A DNA stretch of 32,206 bases from Bryobacterales bacterium (GCA_027459465.1 DAIDIH010000067.1:1-32206); one strand, 5' to 3'; shown: positions 17,793 to 29,014, counted from the stretch's first letter. Translations and numbers: made by a program. Notes: generated from the letters alone by a model not told the origin.

Positions 17793-17957
17793 GTCGGCCT
17801 CCTATCGGGCCCGACGGCGGATTTTAACGGCGTGCGCCGCGTCCCGGGGCGAGCAAGCTCGCGTGGCTACCTATAATAGCTGACTCAGCAGGGAAAATCC
17901 TGGCCCTCTTTTGTACCTCGCAAGTTATATTCGATAGAAGCCATTCAACGAGGGAAA
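17793..17957. promoter_or_regulatory. Divergent control region between the CTQ operon and the ABC exporter
   Basis: This 165-nt gap holds the starts of both transcripts. A strong Shine-Dalgarno site for the minus operon (AGGAGG complement) is at 17798-17803. TATAAT at 17872-17877 and TATATT at 17926-17931 are possible -10 boxes for the exporter, but neither has a good -35 at the right distance. A GAGGG precedes the exporter ATG by 4 nt. The second half of the gap is clearly more AT-rich than the flanking genes. Confidence 0.45.
17849..17862. repeat. Perfect 6-bp inverted repeat in the divergent control region
   Basis: GCGAGC and GCTCGC flank a two-base AA centre, just upstream of the TATAAT box. 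It could be an operator for a dimeric regulator shared by both transcripts or part of a dispersed intergenic repeat. The sequence alone cannot decide. Confidence 0.4.
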
Positions 17958-18953
17958 ATGAATAGCCAAGCTGCACCCACGATCCGGGCGGAAGGTTTGA
18001 AGAAAACTTACGCCGGCGGGGTGAAGGCGCTGGACAACTTGTCGTTCGCGGTCGCACCGGGGACAGTTTATGCGCTGCTGGGCCCGAACGGCGCGGGGAA
18101 GTCGACCACGGTCAAAATCCTCACGACGCTGACCAAAGCGGACGCGGGAGCGGCCGAAGTGGCCGGGCTCGATGTGATACGGCGCGCGGCGGAGGTACGG
18201 CGCGTGATTGGCTGCGTGGCGCAGAAGTCCGGCGTTGACGCCAACGCGACGGGACGCGAGAATCTGCGCCTGCAGGGGCGATTTTACGGCATGCACGGCG
18301 CGGAACTCGAGCGGCGCATCGACGAACTGCTCGCGCGGTTCCGGCTGGCGGAGGCCGCCGATAAGATTTCGCGGACTTTTTCCGGCGGGATGCAGCGCAA
18401 GCTGGACATTGCGATGGGACTCATTCATCGTCCGGCGGTGCTGTTTCTGGACGAGCCGACGACGGGGCTCGATCCGGAGGCGCGGTCGAGTCTGTGGAAC
18501 GAGATCGCCTCGCTTGCCGGACAGAGCGGGATCACGATTCTGCTCACCACGCACTATCTGGAAGAAGCCGACAAGCTGGCGGACCGTGTGGGCATCGTGG
18601 ACCGGGGCCGGCTGGTGGCGGAAGGGACGCCCGAGGGGCTCAAGTCGGAGTTGCAGGGAGACGCGGTGCAGGTTGAGTTCAGCGAACCGCAGAATGAAGC
18701 TTCGGTTCGGGCGGTGCTCGAGCGGGTGGCCGGAATTCGCGAGATTGTGGTCGAGACCCAGGGCGTTCACGCCCGCGCCCAGCACGGAGCCTCCGCGGCC
18801 CCGGCGATTCTTTCGGCGCTCGATCAGGCCGGCCTGCGAGCGACGGCGGTACGCATCGCCCGGCCTTCGCTCGACGACGTTTACCTTCACTACACGGGGC
18901 GAAGCTTTCAAGAAGCGGATGCCGAGCAGCCGTCGGTGGGAGGAAGACGATGA
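17958..18953 (+). CDS. ABC transporter ATP-binding protein, DrrA-type
   Basis: The 331-residue ATPase has Walker A GPNGAGKST (42-50), a Q-loop glutamine (Q89), the signature FSGGMQRKLD (141-150), Walker B VLFLDEP (161-167) and the switch histidine H199 in LLTTHYLEEAD. The extended C-terminal domain after residue 220 and the pairing with a single ABC-2 permease are typical of DrrA/NatA-like exporters, which move drugs, secondary metabolites or polysaccharides out of the cytoplasm. GAGGG lies 4 nt before the ATG. The gene overlaps the permease by ATGA, so the two proteins are made together. It is divergent from the CTQ oxidase operon, which makes export of that operon's product or self-protection an attractive but untested idea. 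Confidence 0.93.
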   Translation: MNSQAAPTIRAEGLKKTYAGGVKALDNLSFAVAPGTVYALLGPNGAGKSTTVKILTTLTKADAGAAEVAGLDVIRRAAEVRRVIGCVAQKSGVDANATGRENLRLQGRFYGMHGAELERRIDELLARFRLAEAADKISRTFSGGMQRKLDIAMGLIHRPAVLFLDEPTTGLDPEARSSLWNEIASLAGQSGITILLTTHYLEEADKLADRVGIVDRGRLVAEGTPEGLKSELQGDAVQVEFSEPQNEASVRAVLERVAGIREIVVETQGVHARAQHGASAAPAILSALDQAGLRATAVRIARPSLDDVYLHYTGRSFQEADAEQPSVGGRR

Positions 18954-19723
18954 AACTGATCCGGGATTCGCTGTATATGACGCAACGCCACCTGATGGCG
19001 CTTTGGCGGCAGCCGTTCTGGATCGTGTTTATGCTGGTCCAGCCTGTGATCTGGCTGGCTCTGTACGGCCAGCTTTTCCGGCGGGTGGTCGAGTTGCCGG
19101 GCTTTCACGGCACGTCCTATATCAGCTTTCTGATGCCGGGCGTAGTGGTCACGAACGCTCTGTTCGGGGGCGGCTGGCAGGGCATGGGCATCATTGCGGA
19201 TCTGGAGCGCGGCATTATCGACCGTTTTCTGCTGACGCCGGTCTCACGGCCGGCCATCATCGCCGGGCGGATTCTTTCGCTGTGCGTTGGGGGAGGGGTG
19301 CAATCGCTGATTCTGATCGGCCTCGGTTTCCTAATGGGGGCGCGATACGGAAGCCCGTGGATCGGGTTGGCGCTGCTGGCGGCGGCATCCATGCTGATGA
19401 TGGCGGCGTTCGGCGCTCTATCGAATGCCCTGGCTCTGGTGGTGCGCAAGGAGGAGTCGGTGATCGGGGCGAGCAATATGCTGCTTCTTCCGATGACGTT
19501 TCTGTCGCCGATTTACATGGCCAAGGCGCTGATGCCGGAGTGGATGCAGAAGGCGGCGATGGCGAATCCGGTTACCTGGGCGGTGGAAGCCGGGCGGGAG
19601 GCGCTCCAGGCGGCGCCGGATTGGGGCCAGGTCACCGTGAAGCTGGCGACACTGGGGGCGTTCACGCTGTTGAGCCTCTGGGTGGCCACGAGGGCATTCC
19701 GGGCGTACCAGCGCTCGGTTTGA
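18950..19723 (+). CDS. ABC-2 type transporter permease, DrrB-like
   Basis: The 257-residue membrane protein starts at an ATG that overlaps the ATPase stop by 4 nt, with GGAGG 6-7 nt upstream. Hydrophobic stretches near residues 22-42, 55-75, 105-130, 135-160, 170-190 and 225-245 give the six helices of an ABC-2 permease. The conserved LLPMTFLSPIYM motif in the middle and the late NPVTWAVEAGREAL region are hallmarks of DrrB/NodJ-type exporters. It forms the channel for the ATPase encoded just upstream. The substrate cannot be inferred from sequence. Confidence 0.92.
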   Translation: MKLIRDSLYMTQRHLMALWRQPFWIVFMLVQPVIWLALYGQLFRRVVELPGFHGTSYISFLMPGVVVTNALFGGGWQGMGIIADLERGIIDRFLLTPVSRPAIIAGRILSLCVGGGVQSLILIGLGFLMGARYGSPWIGLALLAAASMLMMAAFGALSNALALVVRKEESVIGASNMLLLPMTFLSPIYMAKALMPEWMQKAAMANPVTWAVEAGREALQAAPDWGQVTVKLATLGAFTLLSLWVATRAFRAYQRSV

Positions 19724-19789
19724 TGACTGGATCTCGCCGAGCCGGTCCTGCCAAATACCCGACTGTTTCTTGGGGGCTTAAATGTCTTC

Positions 19790-19817
19790 CCACAATCTGC
19801 CGATAGGGCAGATGTGG
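19790..19817. repeat. Imperfect inverted repeat downstream of the ABC exporter
   Basis: CCACA-A-TCTGCC (19790-19801) can pair with GGCAGATGTGG (19807-19817) around a five-base loop, with one bulged base. It lies about 65 nt after the permease stop and could end that transcript, but no run of T follows, so it is not a standard intrinsic terminator. Confidence 0.35.
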
Positions 19818-19864
19818 AACAGAGCACGAGGATATCGGGGCAGGCGATGATCGAGTCGATTTTT

Positions 19865-19878
19865 CCGGCGCGCGCCGG
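19865..19878. repeat. GC-only perfect palindrome
   Basis: CCGGCGCGCGCCGG is a 14-bp perfect palindrome in the gap before the hybrid kinase gene. A short T-run lies on its upstream side only, so it is not a plus-strand terminator. It could be a hairpin or operator, or simply reflect high GC. The rest of the gap 19724-19956 shows no gene. Confidence 0.3.
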
Positions 19879-19956
19879 AGGAGGACGGCGGCTGCGATTG
19901 ACGCTTCTCGAACCTTAAGAGCAGACTTGTCCGCGCACCCAGCCCGGCACGTGCAT

Positions 19957-22842
<2,886 letters not shown>

Positions 22843-22924
22843 GTTTCGCCTCCTGTTTTTTCCGGCAACTCCAGTATTGACAGGATACACGGCACGGGGA
22901 GGCGCAGCGTCATAATATGTGGGT

Positions 22925-23428
22925 ATGACGAAATGGCAGCGGTCCACCGTGTCAAGACGCCTTCGCACCGCGGGTTTCTCGCTGGTCGAACTCCTCATCG
23001 TCATCGCGATCATTCTGATCATTCTCGCGGTGGCGGTGCCGAAGCTCACGAGCGCCAGAATGCAGGCGCAGGAGATGGCGGCGATTCAAGCCATCCAGAC
23101 GATTAACACGGCCCAACAGCAGTATTATTCGCAGTTCGGCCGTTACGCCAACTCGCTACAGGAACTTGGTCCACCAACCAGCGGTACGCCTGGCCCCTCG
23201 GCGGCCGACCTGATTCCGGGCGACCTGGCGCTGGGGACCAAGCAGGGATATAACTTCGTCATGACGACGACCCCTGCCGGCTACACGATCAACGCCAATC
23301 CGGTTACATTCGGCAGCACGGGACGCCGGACGTTCTACAGCGACCAGAATCTGGTGAAGCGCGAGAACTGGACTGCGGAGCCGGCCGGACCCACCAGCAA
23401 GGAACTCGGGTCGGTGGCGGCGAAGTGA
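22925..23428 (+). CDS. Type IV pilin-like / pseudopilin protein
   Basis: The 167-residue protein has a class III prepilin leader: a basic 17-residue leader ending in G17, then FSLVELLIVIAIILIILAVAVP with F18 at the cleavage point and E22 at mature position +5. The hydrophobic helix is followed by AQEMAAIQAIQTINTAQQQY, a segment typical of pilins, and by a small C-terminal domain rich in Gly, Thr and Pro. It would be processed by a prepilin peptidase and assembled by a type IV pilus or type II secretion machine encoded elsewhere. Only two Cys-free beta segments are seen, so no disulphide loop. The ATG at 22925 is preferred; a GTG at 22919 is also open. GGGGAGG lies unusually far upstream (22896-22902), leaving initiation unclear. 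Confidence 0.9.
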   Translation: MTKWQRSTVSRRLRTAGFSLVELLIVIAIILIILAVAVPKLTSARMQAQEMAAIQAIQTINTAQQQYYSQFGRYANSLQELGPPTSGTPGPSAADLIPGDLALGTKQGYNFVMTTTPAGYTINANPVTFGSTGRRTFYSDQNLVKRENWTAEPAGPTSKELGSVAAK

Positions 23429-23441
23429 CCGGAACGCCCGC

Positions 23442-24722
23442 GTGAAGCGCCGCCTGCGCTCTGTTTTCGTTTCGCTTCCGTTGATTGTTTGCGTGGCGCT
23501 AGGGGCGCGCCTGTACTTTGCCTGGGCTTACACAGCGCACAACCCGCACCAGGCGCTTGCCACGGTGCCATTTTTGTTTGAATCGGGCAATATAGCGCAT
23601 TCTGTGGCGGCGGGCCAGGGGTTTGCCTCTCCGTTCCGCGTCGCGACCGGCCCCACCGCGTGGATGACGCCGCTCTACCCACTGCTCGTCGCCGGCATTT
23701 TCCGTGTGTTCGGCGCCTATACTTATCCGGCGTTTCTGGCGGCGATCGGCGTTAACATTGCGGCCGGCGCGCTCACCTGTTGGCCCCTGTACCGGCTGGG
23801 ACGCACGATCGCGGGCACTGCGGCGGGAGCGCTGGCAGCGTGGCTGTGGGCGATCTTCCCGAACGCCGTTCTCCTATCGGTGGAAAGCATTTGGGATGCC
23901 TGCCTCGCCGCCCTCTGCGCGACGCTGCTTGTATGGGGCGCGGTGGAACTGGGCCGCGGCCGCGGTTGGCTCGCCTGGTGTGGCTTCGGCCTTCTGTGTG
24001 GGTTCACTCTCATGCTGAACCCTACGGTCGGAATGCTCGCGTTTCTGCCCGCCCTCTGGGCCGCCTGGCGAACTCGTCAATGGAATCCAGCGGCCGCCTG
24101 CGCCGCCCTCGCCCTGCTGTGCTGCGTGCCCTGGACGGTCCGGAACTATCGCGTCTTCCACGCGCTGGTGCCACTGCGCTCCATCCTCGGCCTGCAGCTT
24201 TGGATGGGGAACAGCGAACTGGCAAAGGATGTCTGGCTGGGAGAGGGCCATCCAATCCGCGACACCGCCGAGCGCGAGAAATACGTGGAGATGGGCGAAA
24301 TCGCCTACATGCACGAGAAGCGTGACCTCGCCGTAGCCTACATGAGCACGCATCCGCGGCGCGAAGCCCAACTCATCGGCTGGCGATTCCTCGCCTTCTG
24401 GACCGGCGGCACGCCTCACCCACTTCGCTTTTTGGGCGAAGATCATACCCTCTGGTCCATCTACGTCTTCGCGTTCAACGTGCTGATGGCGCTGGCTGCG
24501 GCGGTGGGCCTCCTCGCCCTGATGCGGGGCGGCAATCCGTATGCGCTCCCCGCCGGGCTATTACCGGTCCTGTACCCGCTCGCTTATTACCTGACGCTGG
24601 CGCTGCCGCGTTATCGTCTTCCGATCGACCCGCTGGTGCTGCTTCTGGCTGCGGTTGCGGTTCTCAGCGTCCGCCGCGGAGGTCACGTTTTCGTGATGCC
24701 CTGCCCTTCGACGATGTCATAG
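23442..24722 (+). CDS. Polytopic membrane protein, GT39/ArnT-like glycosyltransferase
   Basis: The 426-residue protein is very hydrophobic, with about ten membrane segments beginning at residues 8-27. An early loop contains SGNIAHSVAAGQGFASPF and a later MTPLYPLLVAGIFRVFG, which resemble the first periplasmic loop of GT39/PMT and ArnT-type enzymes. These transfer sugars from polyprenyl-phosphate carriers on the outer face of the membrane. CVPWTVRNYRVF and a late LPRYRLPIDPLVLL segment also fit acidobacterial proteins of this group. The acidic catalytic residue is probably E in FLFESGN, which is an inference. It starts with GTG 13 nt after the pilin stop, so the two are likely co-transcribed and it could glycosylate pilin or another surface protein. 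Its last 40 nt overlap the convergent ASPIC/UnbV gene. Confidence 0.7.
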   Translation: MKRRLRSVFVSLPLIVCVALGARLYFAWAYTAHNPHQALATVPFLFESGNIAHSVAAGQGFASPFRVATGPTAWMTPLYPLLVAGIFRVFGAYTYPAFLAAIGVNIAAGALTCWPLYRLGRTIAGTAAGALAAWLWAIFPNAVLLSVESIWDACLAALCATLLVWGAVELGRGRGWLAWCGFGLLCGFTLMLNPTVGMLAFLPALWAAWRTRQWNPAAACAALALLCCVPWTVRNYRVFHALVPLRSILGLQLWMGNSELAKDVWLGEGHPIRDTAEREKYVEMGEIAYMHEKRDLAVAYMSTHPRREAQLIGWRFLAFWTGGTPHPLRFLGEDHTLWSIYVFAFNVLMALAAAVGLLALMRGGNPYALPAGLLPVLYPLAYYLTLALPRYRLPIDPLVLLLAAVAVLSVRRGGHVFVMPCPSTMS

Positions 24723-26341
24723 CGGCCCGCGGCGACGTTCTTGAATTCCTCGAAGCGTCCGCTCGGCCAAGCGACGGTCACGCGCTCGGCGCGGTCGCTG
24801 TGTGCCAACCCGAAGGTGACCGGCAGCTCAGACTGCGACAGGTAGCTCGACCCGCTCTTCACCATGCGGGACCTCGTCTGGCCGTTGAGTTGAATCCGGA
24901 CCACCGCCCCGATGCCATCGCGGTTCGACTTGGTGCCGCGCAACCGGAAACGGACGGAGCGGTTCCCATTCGACAAGTCATTCCGGTACAGGTAGGCCGG
25001 ACCCTGGTTTGTGGTGATCAAGACGTCGAGGTCGCCGTCGCCGTCGAAATCGCCGAACGCCGCGCCGCGTCCGACCTTTGGAGCCGCGAACCCAGCTCCC
25101 ACGTCGGAGGCGATGTCGCGAAATCCGGCAGCGCCGCGGTTCCAGAGCAGATGCGGCGGCTGCTGGTAGCGCGCATCGGTTTCCAACCCCTGGACGGTCG
25201 AGTCGATATGCCCGTTGACCACGAGCAGATCGAGCAAGCCGTCGAGATCGGCGTCGAAGAAGAAGCAGCCGAACCCGAGGCTGCGGCGCGTGAGACGGCC
25301 TACGTTTGAGCCCGGCGCCTGGTCCTGAAAGGACCCACCGCGGCCCAGGCGGTACAGGCCGAGCATTTCGTTCTCGAAGTTCGTAACCACGAGGCTCGTT
25401 ACGCCGGAGTTGTCGAAGTCCGCCGCGTCCACGCCCATTCCGGCGCGCGCCTTGCCGTCCTCGCTGAAGGCGACCCCGGCTTCGATGGCCACGTCTTCGA
25501 AACGTCCATTGCGCAAGTTCCGATAGAGCTTGTTCGGCTGGGTGTCGTTGGCGACGAACAGGTCGGGCCAGCCGTCGTTGTCGTAGTCGAGCATCGCCAC
25601 GCCGAGGGACTTGGAACTGGAATCGAAAATCCCGCTCGAAGCGGTCACGTCCTCGAACCGCCCGTTGCCGAGGTTGCGGAACAGCCAGCATGTCGAGCCG
25701 TGATAGGCTTCGGGCGTGCAATACGACTTCCGCTTCCCGTCGAGCGTGCAGTAGACGTCGCCCGCCGCCGACCACTTCACGTAATTGCAGACGAAGAGAT
25801 CGAGCAGCCCGTCGCGGTTATAGTCGAACCACAGGGCCGACGTAGAGAAGCCCTCGTGGCCGGCGAGCCCGCTCGAGTGCGTGACATCGACGAACGTTCC
25901 CTTGCCGGTGTTGTGGAACAACCGGCTCTGCCCGACACAGGTGACGAACAAGTCAGGGAAACCGTCGTTGTCGAAATCCCCGGCGGCGACGCCCATGCCG
26001 TACATTTCGATGTCGAGTCCGGCGCGGCGCGTGACGTCGGTAAAGGTGCCGTCGCGGTTGTTGTGATAGAGACGGAGCGTGGAGCGAGGCCCGTGGTGGC
26101 CGGGCCAGTTCGTGCCGTTCACGAGCAGGATGTCCTGCCAGCCGTCGGCGTCGTAATCGAAGAATGCGCAGCCCGGGCCGAGGGTTTCCGGAAGGTACTT
26201 ACCGCCGAAGGCGCCGCTGTTGTGGGTGAAGTGAATTCCGGCCTGGGCGGTGACGTCGGTGAAATGAAATCCGGCGGAGGATTCGCGCGAGGCGCCGGCA
26301 ACTGCAAGCGGAGCGGCGATCAGTAGATCGCGCCGCGTCAT
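24683..26341 (-). CDS. Tat-exported FG-GAP/VCBS repeat protein with ASPIC/UnbV domain
   Basis: The 552-residue protein opens with TRRDLLIAAPLAVAGA, a twin-arginine leader. It then has repeated calcium-binding-like loops of the form FDYDADGWQDILLVNG, GDFDNDGFPDLFVT, FDYNRDGLLDLFVCN, LDYDNDGWPDLFVAN, ADFDNSGVTSLVVTN, FFDADLDGLLDLLVVN and GDFDGDGDLDVLITT. These are the blades of an integrin-like beta-propeller. The C-terminal domain (about 470-545) with RSRMVKSGSSYLSQSE and VTVAWPSGRFEEF is ASPIC/UnbV. Relatives (CRTAC1-like) are extracytoplasmic and abundant in Acidobacteria and Planctomycetes; their biochemical role is unknown. Its ATG overlaps the response regulator stop by ATGA, so it is the last gene of that operon and may be the output of the two-component pair, or simply co-expressed. 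Confidence 0.92.
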   Translation of the reverse strand: MTRRDLLIAAPLAVAGASRESSAGFHFTDVTAQAGIHFTHNSGAFGGKYLPETLGPGCAFFDYDADGWQDILLVNGTNWPGHHGPRSTLRLYHNNRDGTFTDVTRRAGLDIEMYGMGVAAGDFDNDGFPDLFVTCVGQSRLFHNTGKGTFVDVTHSSGLAGHEGFSTSALWFDYNRDGLLDLFVCNYVKWSAAGDVYCTLDGKRKSYCTPEAYHGSTCWLFRNLGNGRFEDVTASSGIFDSSSKSLGVAMLDYDNDGWPDLFVANDTQPNKLYRNLRNGRFEDVAIEAGVAFSEDGKARAGMGVDAADFDNSGVTSLVVTNFENEMLGLYRLGRGGSFQDQAPGSNVGRLTRRSLGFGCFFFDADLDGLLDLLVVNGHIDSTVQGLETDARYQQPPHLLWNRGAAGFRDIASDVGAGFAAPKVGRGAAFGDFDGDGDLDVLITTNQGPAYLYRNDLSNGNRSVRFRLRGTKSNRDGIGAVVRIQLNGQTRSRMVKSGSSYLSQSELPVTFGLAHSDRAERVTVAWPSGRFEEFKNVAAGRYDIVEGQGITKT

Positions 26342-26964
26342 GGAACGCGCACCAAACCCATGCGTACCGCGTAGAGCACCAACTCGGCCGTGCGGTGGAT
26401 ATTCAGCTTGTCCATGATGTTGGCGCGGTGGACGCTCACGGTGTTCACGCTCAGGTCGAGCAGCGCGGCGATCTCTTTGTTCGGCTTGCCCTCGGCGATT
26501 AGCTGCAAGATCTGTTTTTCGCGCGGGGTCAGCGGGTCGCCGGGCTCGGCCTCATAGGGCGAGCTGAGCAGCCCCGGCCCCACGACCTTCTGACCTGCGG
26601 CGAGTTTCTTGATCGCGGCCGACAGGTCGATATCCATGGCGTTTTTGAGAATATAGCCGCGGGCGCCGGCGTTCAGCGCGTTGCGGACGTAGTTTTCCTC
26701 CGAGTACATGCTGAGGATCAGGATGTTCGTTTTCGGCAGAACGCGGAGAATCTCCATGCACGCCTGCATGCCGTTCAGCCCCGGCATTGCCATATCCATG
26801 ACGATGACCTTCGGCTGCAACTGTTCGGCGAGCGTCACCGCCTCGGCGCCGTCGGCCGCCTCGCCGACAACCTCGATCTCGGTATCGTCCTCGAGCATAC
26901 GCCGGAATCCCTTGCGGACCAGCGCGTGATCATCGGCCAGCAGCACTCGAATCGCTTCGCTCAT
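26338..26964 (-). CDS. NarL/FixJ-family response regulator
   Basis: The 208-residue protein has an intact receiver domain (about 5-122) with DD at 11-12, phospho-acceptor D57 in VIVMDMAMPG and a Lys near the end of the fifth strand (LKNAMD). A LuxR-type helix-turn-helix follows (about 142-205: LTPREKQILQLIAEGKPNKEIA, VNTVSVHRANIMDKL). It should bind DNA as a dimer after phosphorylation by the kinase encoded immediately upstream, with which it overlaps by 4 nt. The downstream ASPIC/UnbV gene overlaps its end as well. Target genes cannot be read from the window. Confidence 0.96.
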   Translation of the reverse strand: MSEAIRVLLADDHALVRKGFRRMLEDDTEIEVVGEAADGAEAVTLAEQLQPKVIVMDMAMPGLNGMQACMEILRVLPKTNILILSMYSEENYVRNALNAGARGYILKNAMDIDLSAAIKKLAAGQKVVGPGLLSSPYEAEPGDPLTPREKQILQLIAEGKPNKEIAALLDLSVNTVSVHRANIMDKLNIHRTAELVLYAVRMGLVRVP

Positions 26965-28292
26965 AACTCCTCTATGATGGGCACATCGAGGCGGACTCGC
27001 GTGCCTCCTTCGGCGGGACGGTCAAAGGCGAGCACGCCGTGAAGAAGGTCCGCCCGTTCCCGCATCGCCACCATCCCAATGCCGCGCCGTGCGCCGGCGG
27101 CTGGACGCGCAGGCAGTCCGGATCCGTGATCCTCGACCTCCAAACACAGCTTACTCGGTGCGAACTCGACGCGCACTTTCGCCGTGGCCGCTCCGGAGTG
27201 GCGGGCCACATTATTCAACGCTTCCTGCAGCACGCGGTAAACATGAATCGCCACGGCGTCCGGGATATCGGCGCCGCGCCCGGACTTGCGGTAATCCACG
27301 CGAATCCCGGTCTGTTTCTGAAAAATTGGCACGTACCAGTCGATGGCCTGTTCGAGGCCTCCCTCATCGAGAATCGAGGGATGCAGAGCAAGGGATAGTC
27401 CGCGCGTCTTATCCAGCGCTTCCTGGGCGATCGACCGGATTTCCCGCAAATCTTCCCGAAATCCCGAGGGCAATTCCTTCTTCTCCGCGCGCGCCAACAT
27501 CGCGCCAAGCGCGGTCAGTATCTGGCCGAACTCGTCGTGCAGTTCGCGCGATATGGAGCGAAGCATCTCCTCCTGCATTGTAATCAGCTTTCGCGCCAGG
27601 GCGCTTCGCTGGGTCGACAGGGCCTCGAGCCGCTGGAAGAGTCTGCGGTTGGAATAGATCAGATACAGGCTGGTGGCGAGAATCGCCGCGAGGGCCGCCG
27701 CGAGGAACAGATAGACATCGCGTTCCACGCGGAGGTAGATCTCCTGTACCCGCGCGGCCGCCCGCTCCTCGGTCAGGTTGTTCTCCACGAGCAGCCGTGC
27801 GACCGTGGCACTCATCGCCTCCTGCTGCGGCTCAAGGGAAGAACGCACGAGTTCTTTCGCCTGCTTGTCCCCGTGCGGTGTGCCTGCGAGCGCGAACATC
27901 TGGTCTACCGACGTCCAGAACTGGCTCAACGATTGTCTGAAATAGTGTTCACGCGACGGGCTGAGGCCTTCGGGGGCGAGGGATCTTTCGAGCCGCAGCG
28001 CATCGTCGAGGTCCCGTTGCGCACGCGCAAACTGGCTTCGAAAGGCTTCCAGCGGGTAGGGATCGTCCCCATTTACCATGTCGCGCATCGCCAGTCCGAT
28101 CGAGTTCAAGTTATTCTCGATCCGAAGAAGCTGCAACGAGTCCCGGCGGTTACGGTCGATCGCGGTAGTTTGCAGCGCGCGCAACCCCGCGATCTGCTCC
28201 AGAGCGTACCAGGAGAAGCCCGCTACTGAAGCCAGGGTCACGGCAAGGCCGGCGATCAACCGCGCGGTCGGCGAAGCGAACCATCGCATCAC
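26961..28292 (-). CDS. NarX/DegS-type membrane histidine kinase
   Basis: The 443-residue kinase has two membrane helices (about 11-29 and 193-213) around a periplasmic helical sensor of about 160 residues, of the four-helix-bundle kind, with no recognisable ligand motif. A short coiled coil leads to a HisKA_3 dimerisation domain with phospho-acceptor H252 in SRELHDEFGQIL. The HATPase domain has an N-box LQEALNNVARHS, a DHGSGLP box and GIGMVAMRERADLLHG. It surely pairs with the NarL-type regulator encoded directly after it (ATGA overlap). Its own start overlaps the end of the RNase III gene by 4 nt, an unusual linkage. The start could also be the second Met. Confidence 0.94.
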   Translation of the reverse strand: MMRWFASPTARLIAGLAVTLASVAGFSWYALEQIAGLRALQTTAIDRNRRDSLQLLRIENNLNSIGLAMRDMVNGDDPYPLEAFRSQFARAQRDLDDALRLERSLAPEGLSPSREHYFRQSLSQFWTSVDQMFALAGTPHGDKQAKELVRSSLEPQQEAMSATVARLLVENNLTEERAAARVQEIYLRVERDVYLFLAAALAAILATSLYLIYSNRRLFQRLEALSTQRSALARKLITMQEEMLRSISRELHDEFGQILTALGAMLARAEKKELPSGFREDLREIRSIAQEALDKTRGLSLALHPSILDEGGLEQAIDWYVPIFQKQTGIRVDYRKSGRGADIPDAVAIHVYRVLQEALNNVARHSGAATAKVRVEFAPSKLCLEVEDHGSGLPARPAAGARRGIGMVAMRERADLLHGVLAFDRPAEGGTRVRLDVPIIEEL

Positions 28293-29005
28293 AGTGCCCG
28301 CCCGGCGCCGCGCGAAGCTTCTATCTGCTCGATCACGCGCTGGGCTGCCTCCTGGCTCGCACTTTTCTTCGACGGCCCCTTGGCTTGGGCCGTCAACTCG
28401 CCCCCAACACGCACTTCGACCAGGAACGTTTTGGCATGCTCCGGGCCATGCGTTGAAAGCACGCTGTAACGCGGGTGAGGGAGTTTCAGCGCCTGCGTCA
28501 ACTCCTGCAGGGCGCTCTTGTGGTCGGCAGCCTCCGGTTCGCCACCCTCGGCCGCGTGCTGCGCCACGTGCGCGAGCACGAAGCGGCGCGCGGCGTCCAT
28601 CCCGCCATCGAGGTAGATGGCGGCGATCAGGGCTTCGACGGCATCGGCGAGCAGGGTCTTCTTCTCCCGCCCGCCATTGACCTGCTCGGTGCGGCCCAGG
28701 ATGAGATGGCGGCCCAGGGAGAGCGAGCGCGCAACGGTGTGCAGGTGTGTTTCACTGACCAGGCGGCTCTTTCGCTTGGAAAGCACGCCTTCCGGGGCGC
28801 CGGGGAGCAGTTCGAGTAGGCGCTCACTGACGAGGAACCCGAGAATCGAATCGCCGAGGAACTCCAGCCGCTCGTTATCGCAGATCTGCGGAGCGGCCTC
28901 GCGGTCCGAGGCGCGCGACTTATGCGTGAGGGCGCGGGTCAGAAGTTCCGGGTTGCGAAAGCGATACTCGAGCGCTTCCTCGAGTTCCCCGATCGCCTCG
29001 TTCAT
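28289..29005 (-). CDS. rnc: Ribonuclease III
   Basis: The 238-residue protein is a normal bacterial RNase III. The nuclease domain carries the signature NERLEFLGDSILGFLVSE (44-61) with E45, E48 and D52, and the second acidic pair D121 and E124 in LLADAVEALIAAIYLDGG. The C-terminal double-stranded RNA-binding domain (about 160-230) shows DHKSALQELTQ and a late GPSKKSASQEAAQRVIE helix. It cuts double-stranded RNA in rRNA and mRNA processing. In many bacteria rnc sits with era or acpP/fabF; here it lies 9 nt after a secreted TPR protein and overlaps a sensor kinase gene, so the usual context is lost. Confidence 0.97.
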   Translation of the reverse strand: MNEAIGELEEALEYRFRNPELLTRALTHKSRASDREAAPQICDNERLEFLGDSILGFLVSERLLELLPGAPEGVLSKRKSRLVSETHLHTVARSLSLGRHLILGRTEQVNGGREKKTLLADAVEALIAAIYLDGGMDAARRFVLAHVAQHAAEGGEPEAADHKSALQELTQALKLPHPRYSVLSTHGPEHAKTFLVEVRVGGELTAQAKGPSKKSASQEAAQRVIEQIEASRGAGRAL

Positions 29006-29014
29006 GGCATTCGA

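Noticed and set aside
22877-22916. TTGACA (22877-22882) with CATAAT (22911-22916) as the pilin promoter
   Set aside because: The spacing is 28 nt, far from the 16-18 nt needed. A GG/GC pair that suggests sigma54 is also one base out of register.
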